The notes under the pieces are model-generated. The model made no database searches. It was given only the letters and a program-made list of their open reading frames with translations, and was not told where the DNA came from. Below are positions 1 to 11,244 of a stretch of 64,000 nt of DNA, in pieces. The position numbers and the translations under genes were made by a program. The stretch covers positions 21,860,001 to 21,924,000 of the forward strand of contig JAYKYS010000006.1 in the NCBI GenBank assembly GCA_036924285.1, in the 5' to 3' direction. How positions within the stretch are numbered: position 1 is the stretch's first letter; every line of letters begins with the position of its first letter. Origin of the DNA: Asterella californica. Its lineage: Eukaryota > Streptophyta > Marchantiopsida > Marchantiales > Aytoniaceae.

Positions 1-1630
1 ATAATTCACATAGACATCTCACTACATTGTTGAGTAATCATTTCATATAACATACTATATTTTTTAATTAAATATTTTGTATAACAGTTTTTCCTACTTT
101 ATAAATAACTATATATAAATATAAATAATAATTAATCACAATAAAAGAAAAGCATACCACTTTGAAGTATTTGACTTGTAGATGATTGAGTTTGTATGGA
201 TAAACCATCTGGGTATACATATTTGCTAATTCTTTTTCAGTTTGTAAGAATGTTGTAGTGTGTATAATCCAAGACTCGAAGGGTTTGGTCTCGACTCTAC
301 TTAAGGAGAAGCATCAATGAATAGTCTAGCTTTGTCTAGTTTGATGAATCCAAGTGCTTCTTCGGAAACTTGTAATTTCACAAGTTTCTCTCTTTGAAAT
401 AAAATTTTACTTTGCCTTTAAGGACAGTCATAAGAACTACAACTAACCTTCTTGATATTGAGACCTAGATGCATAATAATCCATCATATTTTGTATTACC
501 AAAATCAGTATCAATCAAAAGCCTCAACTAGACATTTTTATATAACTATAAGATTTAAAAATGATTTTTTGATTGAGAAGGTCAATTTTGTTATCACGAT
601 TAAAATATCTTCTGTACGAATCTTCTTATATCCATTGCGCTTTAGATAATTGACTAACTATTGAGAATATAGCTCCTCTACTCCACATTGCATCTGAATG
701 CTTGCATACTTTCATGTAACATGAATTGGAGATTTTCAAATCTTCGTTCTTATCTTATGAACATCTTATGTACTCTTTGATGATTTTTTTATCTCACGTA
801 AAGATGAAAATGACCGCTTTAATAAAACATCAACTTCTTCGTCTCTCTCAAACTCTTTGAAGATTATATTTATGCATCAAGTGTTGCTCAAGAACTGAAG
901 TAGACAAAATACTTTTTTCATACAAGTGATGCTCAACTTTGGATACGCTTGTTGAACGAATTCTAGCATAAGATGCTCCAAGATCAAACACAATCAACTT
1001 CTTAGATCAAGAAGAATCGATCTTGTATGATTTTGTTCCACGCTTGAAAGAATACGAACTATCTTATGGGTCTACATACTTCTTGTTTTACTCTAGTTTC
1101 TGTTAGAATAGAAAGGTGACTACTCATTTCTTGATAAAACTGAAGTGAACATAGAAACTTGATAGTATGTTCGTAAGAGAATTATCCTAATGTTGACAAC
1201 TATGTATTAGTTAATCTTGGGAAAACATAGACATCTATTCTTTGTGCAAGAAAAGATGACAATAATTCCAAAGAACATCCTAAGCATGTATGCAATTGAT
1301 TTGTGAGCTCTTCTGTACTATAACCATACATCTTTGAACATGATGGAAATCTGTTCCTAACTCATTACAACATTCTTAGAGACAGAAATGCTTGCGGTCA
1401 GAAAGTGATCTTGGAAAACAAGCGCTGTCACTCCTCGATTCTGCTTATCTACTCCTCCGTATTATTGATATCTTACGGGAGTGTATATTGAGATTCATAA
1501 GTGTTATTTTTTGAAATTTGATTATAGTAGAACTTCATTTAACTTGGTTTTTGGGAAGTCCAACACTCTCAGTAAAAGAATAAATCTTTCACTCGATTAT
1601 CAGTGTGTGAAATCTTAACTAACGATGAGC
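1..1630. other. AT-rich non-coding stretch
   Basis: No domain-bearing frame on either strand. The only open frame, about 65 codons near 452-649, has a low-complexity product and no recognisable motif. No tRNA-like fold or terminal repeat was seen. Confidence 0.6.
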
Positions 1631-1639
1631 GATTTTAGA

Positions 1640-1800
1640 ACTACAGATTTTCTTCCTCCCTTCGGGGCGTCGGATGCTTGGCACTTCGGGTCCCTCTTTA
1701 CCTTGTACGGCTGGATGGGGTTTTCCCATCCGTTGGGGTGAGGTTTGGATGGGGTTTTCCCATCCATTCAATGCGTCGCGTTCCCCCCCAGTTTGCGAAA
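1640..1800 (-). repeat. Repeat family R, partial copy
   Basis: This segment resembles 23700-23830 in the same direction: shared blocks around CCCTTCGGGG, TTGGC..TTCGGGTCC and GATGGGGT.TTCCCATCC. The last block occurs twice here (about 1712-1731 and 1748-1767), and each is a small palindrome (GGATGGG/CCCATCC). A third copy in reverse orientation lies at 14600-14955. The family is unnamed. In the better copy it can be read on the minus strand as a stretch without stops, so strand is given on that basis. Short open frames at 1674-1916 are not supported as genes. Confidence 0.6.
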
Positions 1801-1929
1801 GGGAAGCAGCGTTCGGCTGCGGAAAGCCCTCAAACCGAAAGAAGACTAAAATATGGCGTCGCGAGCTTCTTGACTTGAGAAGAAAAGAACATCATGAGAA
1901 GGAAACTTTAGGGTAAAACGCCTAATTCG

Positions 1930-3410
1930 GACACGCGAACGCGAAGGTGAATGCAGCGGAATGGACGTCCGAGGAATGTGTGCCGTATAAACTTATTCGT
2001 TTTGGAGCTAGGTTTGAGCTTTGATCCTCTTTGTTGTACTGAGTATGTTCCTGTATACTTGAAGAAGAGACTCTGGATGCGAATTTTGTGTGTACCGTTA
2101 CAGTTTAGTTGTCAATAGTAGCGAGAGGTAGGTTGTGCCAGAAAGATACTTGGTGGCTATTTGTTTGCAGTAAATGTCATGAATAACTAGCAGAGCGATT
2201 CCAAACGAGCTCTGTCGTGATTTATCAAAAATCTCCAGGACCAGTGCATCTTAGAACATCTGGTTAGCATGTGCAAGGAAACTCAGCACTCCAAAAAAAT
2301 TAATCCTCGATAGCTAGTTGTCGAAGCCAGTAAGAGCAAACATGTGACAGTACAAGTCTCCGATCCAAGCTACTTTGTCTAAAACTGTTTCATTGATGAC
2401 ATCAAAAGAACAAGTAAAGAAGATATCGGTCATCCGTGTCTGCTCTAGAGATACCAGAATTTCGCCTGATACACAGGACAATTCGCGCTGGAAGAGAACT
2501 TAGCAATCGCAGTAGCTACAAATCGATAATGAAACCACCGTCGGAGTATCATCAATATCTACTCGATATCATCACGCCCCGAATCATCATCATCGAGGTC
2601 TCTAGTCTTAGCTGATCACACAAAAGAAAAGCGGTACATCTTCAGCAACTGCATACAGCCGTTCTGAGGTTTTTCCAGATTTAATAAGTGAGGCAGTTGA
2701 CAGTTGCTCCTTCTAAACTGTCATAAGTTCTTTAGTATAGCACGTACTTGGGTGCGGTAAAACATCGACGGACGACCATTCTTCAATCAAAAGTTATTTC
2801 CACACACTAAATTACAGCATCCCATTGCTTGAGGACAAGGTTTCTGACCAAGGATGTTGCGACCACACTGTTTTCGGAACCAACTTGATCGCAATAACCA
2901 CGACCCGAGAACGAAAGGGGAAAGTCAAGCGGAAATATAACGGGACAGAGAAACAGACAGACGACAGACAACAGTCCCGGACTTTGGTTTAGAGCCAGAG
3001 AAAATCCATATGTAATACACATATGATGTTCTGCAAGTGCGAAGATCGTGTTGTACTCCTACAGTGTCACGTACTGAAGCTACCGATATCACGGCAAAGT
3101 AAGCATCTCGCTGTCCTCTGATGAGTAAGACGATCCAGTGAAGTACATGAACTATCATAACGAGGTAATATATACCAGCTGCTACTAGGGTCTAGCTGTT
3201 CCTCTGTAAGAGCTCCTGAATTTGGCACCGGACTCGAGAACTATACATACTGGTCAAGTGCGTGATGCTACGTACGTACTACGTACTAAGCATGAATCCG
3301 AAAAAGGCGTTCACTATCAGACTATTTAAGACTACTGATGAAGCACAATCTTGACCGGTCTGTCTAGTACACCATAGAGTAGCTCATACGTTGATCGATT
3401 TCATAGGATT
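1930..3410. other. Non-coding spacer before the LRR pseudogene
   Basis: Two short overlapping minus-strand frames (2807-3158) show no motif. No repeat of another part of the window was recognised here. Promoter sequence of the former LRR gene may lie at the right end, but no clear TATA box was assigned. Confidence 0.5.
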
Positions 3411-3418
3411 TTACAGGA

Positions 3419-5493
3419 TTGGTAGCGCTTCTGATATCAGGAATTCCATGTTCTCCAGCCTGCGATGGTCGGTTGCAACTACTTGAGATGATGGCACGCT
3501 GGACGTGCTTCACAAACTTCGTTACAATCAGTCAAGGGTCTTGTGATGCAGCAGAATCACCAGCTCTGTTGCGCTTCAAATCCGGTGTTGCTAGTAACTT
3601 ATCTTCTTTCAGTGATGGCGATGGTATTGGGATGGTAAATCTGATTGCTGTACATGGAACGGGGTCACTTGTGATAGAAAGGATTCTGTGATCTCACTGA
3701 ATTTGACAGACGAAGAGATGACCTGACCAAGCTGAACCTCAATGGCACACTTTCTTCTTCTCTCTGCAGTCTGAGAAACCTCAAGGTTCTGGACTTGTCC
3801 TGGAACTCTTGCCATGGTCCAGCACCCGGCTGCTTGTGGAACTTGGCTGATCTGGAATGGTTGGATCTGACCGTCAAGTCACCAGAAGTAAGAGTGTGGA
3901 TTTGACCGGAGAGATTTCAGCCAATAAATGTCTACAGAATCTTCGGCATCTTGGACTGATGGGAGTGAACCTCTCAAGTGACATACTATCAGGATAGGTT
4001 GTCCAAGAAATATGGAGTACTTGGACCTCTCCTACACTTCCCTTGAAGTGAACGTTCCAGAATTCCTCTGCAACGTTAACCTTCAGAGTTTGAACATCTT
4101 GGATCTGTCTGGGAACACTCTCCATGCATGGAACAATTCCAGAATGCTTGTGGAACTTGAAGAACCTCATCAAAATAGAATTGAGTGTTTATCAATATGC
4201 TGCGAGCACTTTGGACAGGTGAAATTCCTGAGTCAGCATTTATACCAAATCTACAGGCTCTTGGTCGTAACGGCGTAAGACTCTCTGGTGGTATTCTGTC
4301 CTGGACGGAAGCTTTCCAGTCTGGGATTTTTGAATCTTCGGTCGACTTCTCTCGGAGGAGAACACCAGCCTTCTTGTCAAATAACTCAAATCTTGAATGG
4401 CTGTCCTTGACCTACGACAACTTCACCGGACCTCTTCCTCCATCTTGGGGCAACTTATCGTTATTTAGGTCTAAGTACTTGCAGGGAAATAAGATCTCAG
4501 GTAGCATACCAGAGTCTTTTGGAGACTTGTCAGAGCTGGTTGGAATTCACTGCTTTCTGTCACCAACAGACTCACTGGACGCATACCGGTCTCGCTCGGA
4601 AGGTTGAAACAATTGCGGATCCTCGAGCTTTACGACAATAATCTCACAGGCGGGATACCATTATCACTGGGTAATGCAACAACCAACTGTACTGCACTGT
4701 ACCTCCACGGGAACAACTTGACAGCTTTCATCCCTGAGTCTCTTGGGGAATTCTCCCAGAATCTGGGGTTCCTGTATCTCAAGGGAACCGGGCTCACAGG
4801 GAGAATTCCACAGTCTTTGGGTAATCTGTCGAGTTTGGTTCATTTGTATCTGTTTGACAACAAGCTCAGCGGGCCCATTTCCGAGTCACTAGGTCGGCTG
4901 TCAACCTTGGAGATATTGTACATAGCCAACAATATGCTAAGCGGCCCCATCCCTCCATCTCTCGGTAATCTTTCGAGGAACACCCACCTCTACCTCGTCA
5001 AGAACGAGTTGGAAGGAAGCATCCCTTCATCTTTGGGTCAGCAGTCTAGCTTGCAGTATATGTATCTGAACGCAACTGGTTTGACCGGGCAGATACCAGA
5101 ATCACTCGGCAGCCTGTCGAGTTTGATGCATTTGTATCTATACAGCAACCACCTATCCTAGTCCTCTCTTTTGCCCAAAATAGTCTCAAGGGACATATTC
5201 CATCAGAACTGTCCTTAATGTCCATTCTTGACCCTTCAGAGAAAATCTGAAACAAGTTAAACGGAACCATTCCGGGCTCATTAGGAGACTTGACGCTGCT
5301 GGAGTCTCTCGACCATGCCGAGAATGATCTGAGCGAGCAAATTCCCAGTGAGATAGTACAGGCCGTTTCTTTGGTTTACTTCAACGTCTCCTACAACAAT
5401 TTCTCTGGTGTGATTCCTCGTGGAACATCGTCTCACTGGTGTGAGGCCCCTGGTTCAACCCTTCCGCTTCCTCAGCCTTGGCACGTGGGTTAG
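3419..5493 (+). pseudogene. LRR receptor-like protein, frameshifted pseudogene
   Basis: Pieces in all three forward frames together resemble an extracellular plant LRR receptor. The LRR N-terminal cap starts near 3540 (SCDAAESPALLRFKSGVASN). After a frame change it continues from 3640 as SDCCTWNGVTCDRKDSVISL, with the paired cysteines typical of LRRNT_2, then stops at TGA. LRR units follow in changing frames at 3740-3900 (LRNLKVLDLSWN), 4012-4170 (LDLSYTSLEVNVPEFL), 4185-4600 and, best preserved, 4604-5161, where about seven 24-residue units of the L..L.L..N.L.G.IP.SLG.LS type lie in one frame. The last unit and C-terminal cap are at 5290-5493 (NVSYNNFSGVIPRG). No transmembrane segment or kinase follows, so the ancestor was a receptor-like protein or a truncated receptor kinase. 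The inverted-duplication arm begins about 150 bp downstream and may have removed the 3' end. At least four frame changes plus stops rule out function. Confidence 0.88.
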
Positions 5494-5730
5494 CAGACGA
5501 CGAGTCTTCAGACAGGCACGACGAGTCCTTCCTTGAAGGAGCAAAGACTCAGAAAAAGAAACGGGGAGAAAAGTCACCTATAGAATACGCGCACTTCGAA
5601 AGTGGTCTTCTGCTGAGGGTGCAAAGCTCAGAAGTACTGAAGTTTTGGCAGTAAAGGGTCAATGGACCTGACATGTCCGAGGCTGTTGTCACCTCGGAGG
5701 AACCCCGTGTGCCAACTTTTATTGCAAATC

Positions 5731-7374
5731 TCAATTACCACAATGTTGTGGTCTTTTGTTCCTCCATTCCGAAGAGGAAAGGAGAAATCGGTGCAAAATA
5801 TGGGGTTTGATCCTGCATCTGCATTTATGCATATATAGGATAAACAGGCTTAGTCGAGAACGCTTTACAACAATCAAACATCGTGCCTTGCAACTTTGTG
5901 CAGTAGTCTCGAGCTCTACTCCGTCCCTCGGAAGACGAGAAGTGGTGCATATTGACATGATGGTGTGACCGGTTCGTATGATTAGAGTTTATCACACATC
6001 GTGTCTTTTGTTCCTCCATTCCGGAGAGGAAAGGAGAAATCGGTGCAAAATATGGGGTTTGATTCTGCATCTGCAATTTATGCATATATCGGATAAACAG
6101 GCTTAGTCTAGTACGCTTTCCAACAATCAAACATCGTGCCTTGAAACTTTGTGCAGTAGTCTCGAGCTCTACTCCGTCCCTCGGAAGACGAGAAGTGGTG
6201 CATATTGACATGACGGTGTGACCGGTTCGTATGATTAGAGTTTATCACACATCGTGCCTTTTGTTCCTCCATTCCGGAGAGGAAAGGAGAAATCGGTGCA
6301 AAATATGGGGTTTGATTCTGCATCTGCATTTATGCATATATCGGATAAACAGGCTTAGTCTAGTACGCTTTCCAACAATCAAACATCGTGCCTTGAAACT
6401 TTGTGCAGTAGTCTCGAGCTCTACTCCGTCCCTCGGAAGACGAGAAGTGGTGCATATTGACATGACGGTGTGACCGGTTCGTATGATTAGAGTTTATCAC
6501 ACATCGTGCCTTTTGTTCCTCCATTCCGGAGAGGAAAGGAGAAATCGGTGTAAAATATGGGTTTGATCCTGCATCTGCATTTATGCATATATCGGATAAA
6601 CAGGCTTAGTCTAGAACGCTTTACAACCATCAACCATCGTGCCTTGAAACTTTGTGCAGTAGTCTCGAGCTCTACTCCGTCCCTCGGAAGACGAGAAGTG
6701 GTGCATATTGACATGATGGTGTGACCGGTTCGTATGATTAGAGTTTATCACACCAACTCTCGCAGAAGCCAGGTACAACGACTCAAATGAATCTCAGAAG
6801 TCGACTATGCTTAGCACTAGTACTGCAATTGTAAGAACTTACTCTCTAGTTCTAGATCTGAAGAAGCTGCATGTATTTGTTAGATCAGCATGCTTCAGCT
6901 AGCTATGACGGAATTCCAGGACAAGGTGCACATGGAACTCGGCTATCCCGATGTCTTCCTCGAGTGCACGTGACTCTAAGTAGCACGCAGTGGTCACACA
7001 GAGAGACAAGATTTAGCTAGATAAGCTTCATATCAGAGATATAAAATTAAATGTTTATATGCCTTCTAGTTGCTCCTTGCAGGGATAAACGAAAGATCAG
7101 TGTTCAGAGTGATCTCTCTTGTCCTCGGTTGCTTGTTTCGTGCACCAACTCGAAAAGACGCTTAATAGTCGTTGAACTCATCCCCTCTGATATCTTGCGC
7201 CATGTAAACCTGAACGTGGAGTACCCCATGCTCAAAAACAGTTTCTTGATCTGTTGCAGGATCAGATCTAAAGTGAGCCCGGCCTGCATGCGCACCCACG
7301 GCCACATGGGGTCGCGATTGATCCATTAGGGCCAGTTGCTCTGAGCGATATTCAACTACGTATACCTTCCACAA
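5731..7374 (-). pseudogene. C2-domain protein, pseudogene copy 1 (exon 2 and exon 4 lost)
   Basis: On the minus strand, 7374-7160 matches exon 1 of the intact C2 gene at 27449: it has MDQS, then FEHGVLHVQVYMAQDIRGDEF, the first strand of a C2 domain. It then reads into a stop because a deletion fused it to intron sequence, so exon 2 is gone. The exon 3 region (PIFCTDFSFPLRNGG type) appears four times as part of a 252-bp tandem array. Only the copy closest to 5740 continues through to LGHV and the GT donor near 5655. Exon 4 is missing because the duplicated segment ends there. It cannot encode a C2 domain. Its closeness in sequence to the intact copy shows that it arose recently by the inverted duplication. 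Confidence 0.8.
5750..6755. repeat. Four tandem 252-253 bp units derived from a C2 exon and intron
   Basis: The block TTTTGTTCCTCCATTCCG recurs at about 5754, 6006, 6259 and 6511, giving a period of 252-253 bp. Units are nearly identical. Each contains, on the minus strand, intron sequence, the 3' splice acceptor, and the first part of C2 exon 3, cut after GGAACAAAAG and joined to GCACGATGTGTGATAAAC. A single unit exists at the matching place in the other arm (about 29170-29420), so the array expanded after or during the inverted duplication. Many short overlapping frames here only reflect the repeat. Confidence 0.92.
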
Positions 7375-8254
7375 ACCTAAGGAACGGCTTCTTGTTGGTC
7401 CTTAGAAAACAAACTCTCGTTCAGAGAAGGGCAAACCTCCATTTCATCGCTGCACAAGAAACATCTCTTGTGAAACCGAAATCCTCAAACAAAACTATCG
7501 CTTAAGAATGCACTCTTTCTCTTGACCCAGAATGCAAACGAAGCTAACCGGAAATGAACAAGGTGCTGCTCGATGTAATGCGAGGCTATGCATTTGCTAA
7601 AGTCCAGACAGTGAATATAACTAAATCCCGGAAATAAACTATGAAAATGCACGTGAACTCATGATCAAGGAGAAACGACAACATATTTCCAAAGTGTTGT
7701 CGTCTTGTACAATCATGGTTGTCCATGCAAGCACGGCCTAGGTCGAGTTTGACTTGAAGCCCAAACGAGACCACAGGATGGCGTGCATCTCTCACCGCCT
7801 TTGACCTTTCAGCCCGATTTCGGTTTAGGAGAGCCGGAAAGTCGCACCGGTCTCAGGAGTTATTCCGCGTGATGCGCTTTTGCAGTGTGTTTAGAGCCGA
7901 ATTTTGCATATTCCGTCCTGAGGCTCGCAAAATGTACCTTTTCAGACTTCCACTTTCCGCAACTCGTAGATTCCTTACACGACAAAACTGGAAGCAACAA
8001 GTAGTGAATATAAAATTTATTACAGTCATTTCTCTCTATAGTCACACTCCTTATAACCATGAAAATGAATTATAAGTTAAATTCCACAGGGATTAGATTT
8101 TTTTAATGGAAATTTAGTGTTTATGATCATTATCATGCTACATGTATACATATGAAGTACATATTTTCCTAAAATTTAGAAAAGAATGTGATTCAATAGT
8201 GATTATAAGTATTACTTCGTGACTGTAACATACTGAGATCTCGGTAACTAAACA

Positions 8255-8300
8255 ATGTGCATGCTGACATGGTACCTACATGTGACGGTTCGTGTCAAAC
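8255..8300 (-). repeat. Short dispersed repeat shared with 25600-25660
   Basis: GCATGCTGACATGGTACC, followed by TACATGTGACGGTTC, matches the reverse complement of 25610-25660 closely. It lies just outside the inverted-duplication arm. Nature unknown. Confidence 0.5.
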
Positions 8301-8520
8301 TTTTACAAACATTCCGGTGTCCACCTTACATCCATAATGACCTCCTCCATATGTCAATGGAGGAGGCAAATATCCAGGGGTTTCATTTTTATCTAACCCT
8401 TGCGACAAGAAGGGTTAGATAAGAATTTAAACTCAAAGAAAATTCATGTATAAATAGCTTCAAGTTCCCAGACTTGTACCTTTAGCAACGCGGCAGTCTA
8501 CTCTGCATTATAGTTCATAT
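8296..8520 (-). repeat. Hairpin repeat family H, member 1
   Basis: Minus-strand member of the two-hairpin family. Hairpin A: arms CCTCCTCCAT (8341-8350) and ATGGAGGAGG (8357-8366), perfect 10 bp. Hairpin B: ATCTAACCCTT (8391-8401) and AAGGGTTAGAT (8410-8420), perfect 11 bp. In reverse complement, the flank GCTAAAGGTACAAGTCTGGG near 8470-8490 matches CTTCAGAAGGTACAAGTCCG of the 51.4-kb member, so homology covers more than the hairpins. Confidence 0.75.
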
Positions 8521-9220
8521 CGTGTTTCCAGGCATGGGCTAGCTAACAGTTATCATTTATAAAGTATTTTTATTATTTTTAGTCACTTGATATATAATTT
8601 TTGCTTAACACTTATATATTTCCCCGATAAGAGCCAGAGAGCAAAAGTTCCCAAAAGTTTATCTAGCATGAATAATTCACGTCACTAAGTGATTCAATTT
8701 TGAAACTTACGCTAACTAGTCACAAATCATTCGGTAAGCAAATCTTTTTGAGCCTTTGAGGCGAAGCGCTTTAGAAAGTAAGTGAAGTGCTGCTTAGTTT
8801 CTAATCAACATCGAGCCGTCTAAGTTAATTCTTATTGAGTTATAATGTTCGACAAAAAGTGTACGATGGGGATATGGGAAAAATATCAATTTAAGTGGTT
8901 ATCATAGTTGTTTTTGTTTGGATCTTTCTCTAGAGTCTAAACCCATCAATACGTCAGACTGGTATGGAGTTCAAGTTACTAGATTTCCAAAGGACTAGTT
9001 TTATATCTAGAATTCTTCACAGTAGCTGTTTTGGCAAACTATTGTCAGATTGTGAATACATTTTTCTTCTTTCTTTTTATTGAAGACTTCAGAAGAGTGC
9101 TACAAGGAGGCACTAGGCTCCACTTAACAAACATTGCATGCAACATGAACATTGGTAAGAGGGAAGGAACAGGACAAGCGAAAAACTAGGGAAAACATTC
9201 AGGATATAGATGGGTTATGC
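8521..9220. other. AT-rich spacer
   Basis: No coding frame with recognisable content and no clear repeat of other parts of the window was found. Confidence 0.4.
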
Positions 9221-9224
9221 TCAC

Positions 9225-9340
9225 AGCAAGAGTGGATTAATAAATAATCTAGGTGATAAATTAAATTAAATATTTGCATATCCCTCTCTTCAGGAGATGG
9301 AAGAGGTGATATTATGCATCCAAAACGATAATTTTTCCAC
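9225..9340 (+). repeat. Hairpin repeat family H, degenerate member 2
   Basis: The order is that of the plus-strand H members: an AAATTAAA run, a weak CCTCTCTT/GGAAGAGG stem, then TGATATTATGCATCC, which matches the conserved TGAATATGCATCC after hairpin A in the 51.4-kb member. Hairpin B is eroded. Confidence 0.5.
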
Positions 9341-9518
9341 TAGGCGTACCCGTGCAAGAAGCCAAAAGAAGAAAAATCTAATGGATTAGTGACTGCAAGG
9401 TTATCTTGATGTGTAAATAGTTTTTACTAAAAAAAAAAGAACAAGTGTTGGATGGATCATGTAAGTATATATTAGGGGGTGTCATAGTTGAAATTTTTCT
9501 GAAATATGTTCTAGACCC

Positions 9519-9770
9519 GTGGACCTTGACGAGTATTTTCTATGGGCACCTTCGGAAGTATCCGCAAGAAAACATCGTGGGCATTTTCTTAACGAATTCT
9601 CCGAAAGACAAAAACAAAAAGTAACTGAAGGAGACCCCATACCTCTATTTCCCGCAACTGACGGAACGTTCGATATTGGCCCATCCACTGTCCATTTGTG
9701 GCGTAGGCAGGAGATAACGCGCAATGTGCTTCTAGAGTTCTTCTTGAGACGATCCAAAAATAACCCATAA
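9519..9770 (+). CDS. Unassigned open frame, 83 codons
   Basis: This is a stretch without stops, with mixed composition rather than low complexity, in otherwise AT-rich DNA. It contains FLWAPSEV, GDPIPLFPATDGTFDIGP and HLWRRQEITRNVLLEFFLRR. It starts at GTG rather than ATG and has no clear upstream context, so it is more likely an exon or gene remnant than a complete gene. I do not recognise the family. No introns could be assigned. It could also be chance. Confidence 0.2.
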   Translation: MDLDEYFLWAPSEVSARKHRGHFLNEFSERQKQKVTEGDPIPLFPATDGTFDIGPSTVHLWRRQEITRNVLLEFFLRRSKNNP

Positions 9771-9839
9771 TAGGAACGCAAATAGTTTCGCTCATTTATC
9801 CGAGAGGCTGCTAGCAAACACGGTACACTCTCTTTGTTT

Positions 9840-10690
9840 CTATTTCACCTTTGCCTAATTTGTTTGTCAGACTTAATTTCATCTCTCTTAACTTTGTGTT
9901 AGTTATTCCACCCTTGACCGGCAACAGCAGGTGTATTTTTGTGTAAAGAAATTGTAAAAATAACATGAGATAATCTGGACTGATAATTTATTGTAAAAAC
10001 TTTTTTAATTGAATGTTAGTCGTTAGATACATGAATAATGAGTAACATCATGTTTATTTTTTGCAGAAAACTGTATGCACGAGTAGAGTTTGCAGTACGA
10101 TATATACCACTACACATAACTCTAAGTTCAAGCAAAGATGTCATTTAGACATTTTTTCACACTGAAGCCAAAATCCCTCGCTCTTTCGTGCATCCACCAA
10201 ACCATATTTCTGAACATATCATATACAAATTTCCAATAAATTACAAAAATACATCGCGTGAAAAGAATGCACCAACATTTCGGTGAGAAACAGGTCAACA
10301 GATGCAAAGCACTAGTCTTTGAAATTCCGTCTTGTTCTTAGACTTGTTATTCGCGAGTTTTGTGAACAGTTAATTACAGTGCTACGAGTAGTCTTGTGAA
10401 TAGTCCATAGTCGATATTTCCAATCTGTCTTGTTATTACTTAAATATTGTATAGTCAAAACTCGACGCAGTAGCACCTACAGTGAAGTGATACACAAGGC
10501 AAGCTATATATGGAAAACTTACAAACAAATGGTATGTGAAAAAGAAGTAATAATCTCAGTATAACTAATTAATACTGGAAAGTCACTGACAGAGAGTTAC
10601 GTCCAGGAGTTTCCATCCTTGTGGAGTCACTGCTCCTGCCGCACACCAAATCTTCCGTTAACATATTCCGTATAGATGCTGGAAGGACCC
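9840..10690. other. AT-rich non-coding stretch
   Basis: No motif-bearing frame and no recognised repeat. Confidence 0.4.
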
Positions 10691-10701
10691 GCACGCCTAC
10701 T

Positions 10702-10855
10702 ATCTACTGCTTGTTGAGATTGCGGCAGGATCTTCTAGACTTTGACATTAGCGGTTCCGTGGTTTTCTACTGTTGGACATCTACTGCTTGTTGAGATTGC
10801 GGCAGGATCTTCTAGACTTTGACATTAGCGGTTCCGTGTTTTCTACTGTCGGACA
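10702..10855. repeat. Tandem duplication, 77-bp unit, two copies
   Basis: ATCTACTGCTTGTTGAGATT begins at 10702 and again at 10779. The units are nearly identical, with one G missing in TGGTTTTC of the second. A smaller direct repeat follows: CAGAATAGTCTTGGTGATCT at 10951 and 10984 (period 33). Confidence 0.9.
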
Positions 10856-11244
10856 TTAGGAAAACCGATTCCCGTGAAGAACTTTCGCGACTGGCCATGC
10901 ATGCTAGTGGCTAAAATCGACACAGCGTCGGACTGCTACAGAAAGGAAACCAGAATAGTCTTGGTGATCTGGAGAGTGGCACACAGAATAGTCTTGGTGA
11001 TCTGGAGACGGATGCCACTAACAAGAGCACATTAGTAAACAATAGCTTTGGAGTAACTGTCCCTTCAAAACTGTAAGTTAAGTCTGCGTTCCTCTCTGCG
11101 TCCCGAACACAAACGATTCACTTCACTAGATTCACTAGTACTCGTTTAGGAGTAAAACTTGGAACCTGCTTCTTTTAAGGCCGTAAGACTACTCCTGTAC
11201 AAGTTTGAGTTGCATTATTCTCTGAGGAGAAACCTTGTCAGCCT

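Larger units (their letters stand above)
5645..8247 (-). repeat. Left arm of large inverted duplication (pairs with 26610-29545)
   Basis: Read in reverse, this segment matches 26610-29545 nearly base for base over long blocks, for example 7104-8080 against 26760-27610 and 6750-7100 against 28840-29180. Differences are mainly indels. This arm lacks the counterparts of about 27605-27955 (C2 exon 2 and flanks) and about 27990-28800, but has extra copies of a 252-bp unit. The outer edge lies at about 8247, after a shared block reading CCGAGATCTCAGTATGTTAC on the minus strand; the inner edge is about 5645. The spacer between arms is about 18.4 kb. Confidence 0.85.

Noticed and set aside
5750..6755. 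CRISPR-like array
   Set aside because: Units are 252 bp, contiguous, without spacers, and derive from a C2 exon; the genome is eukaryotic.
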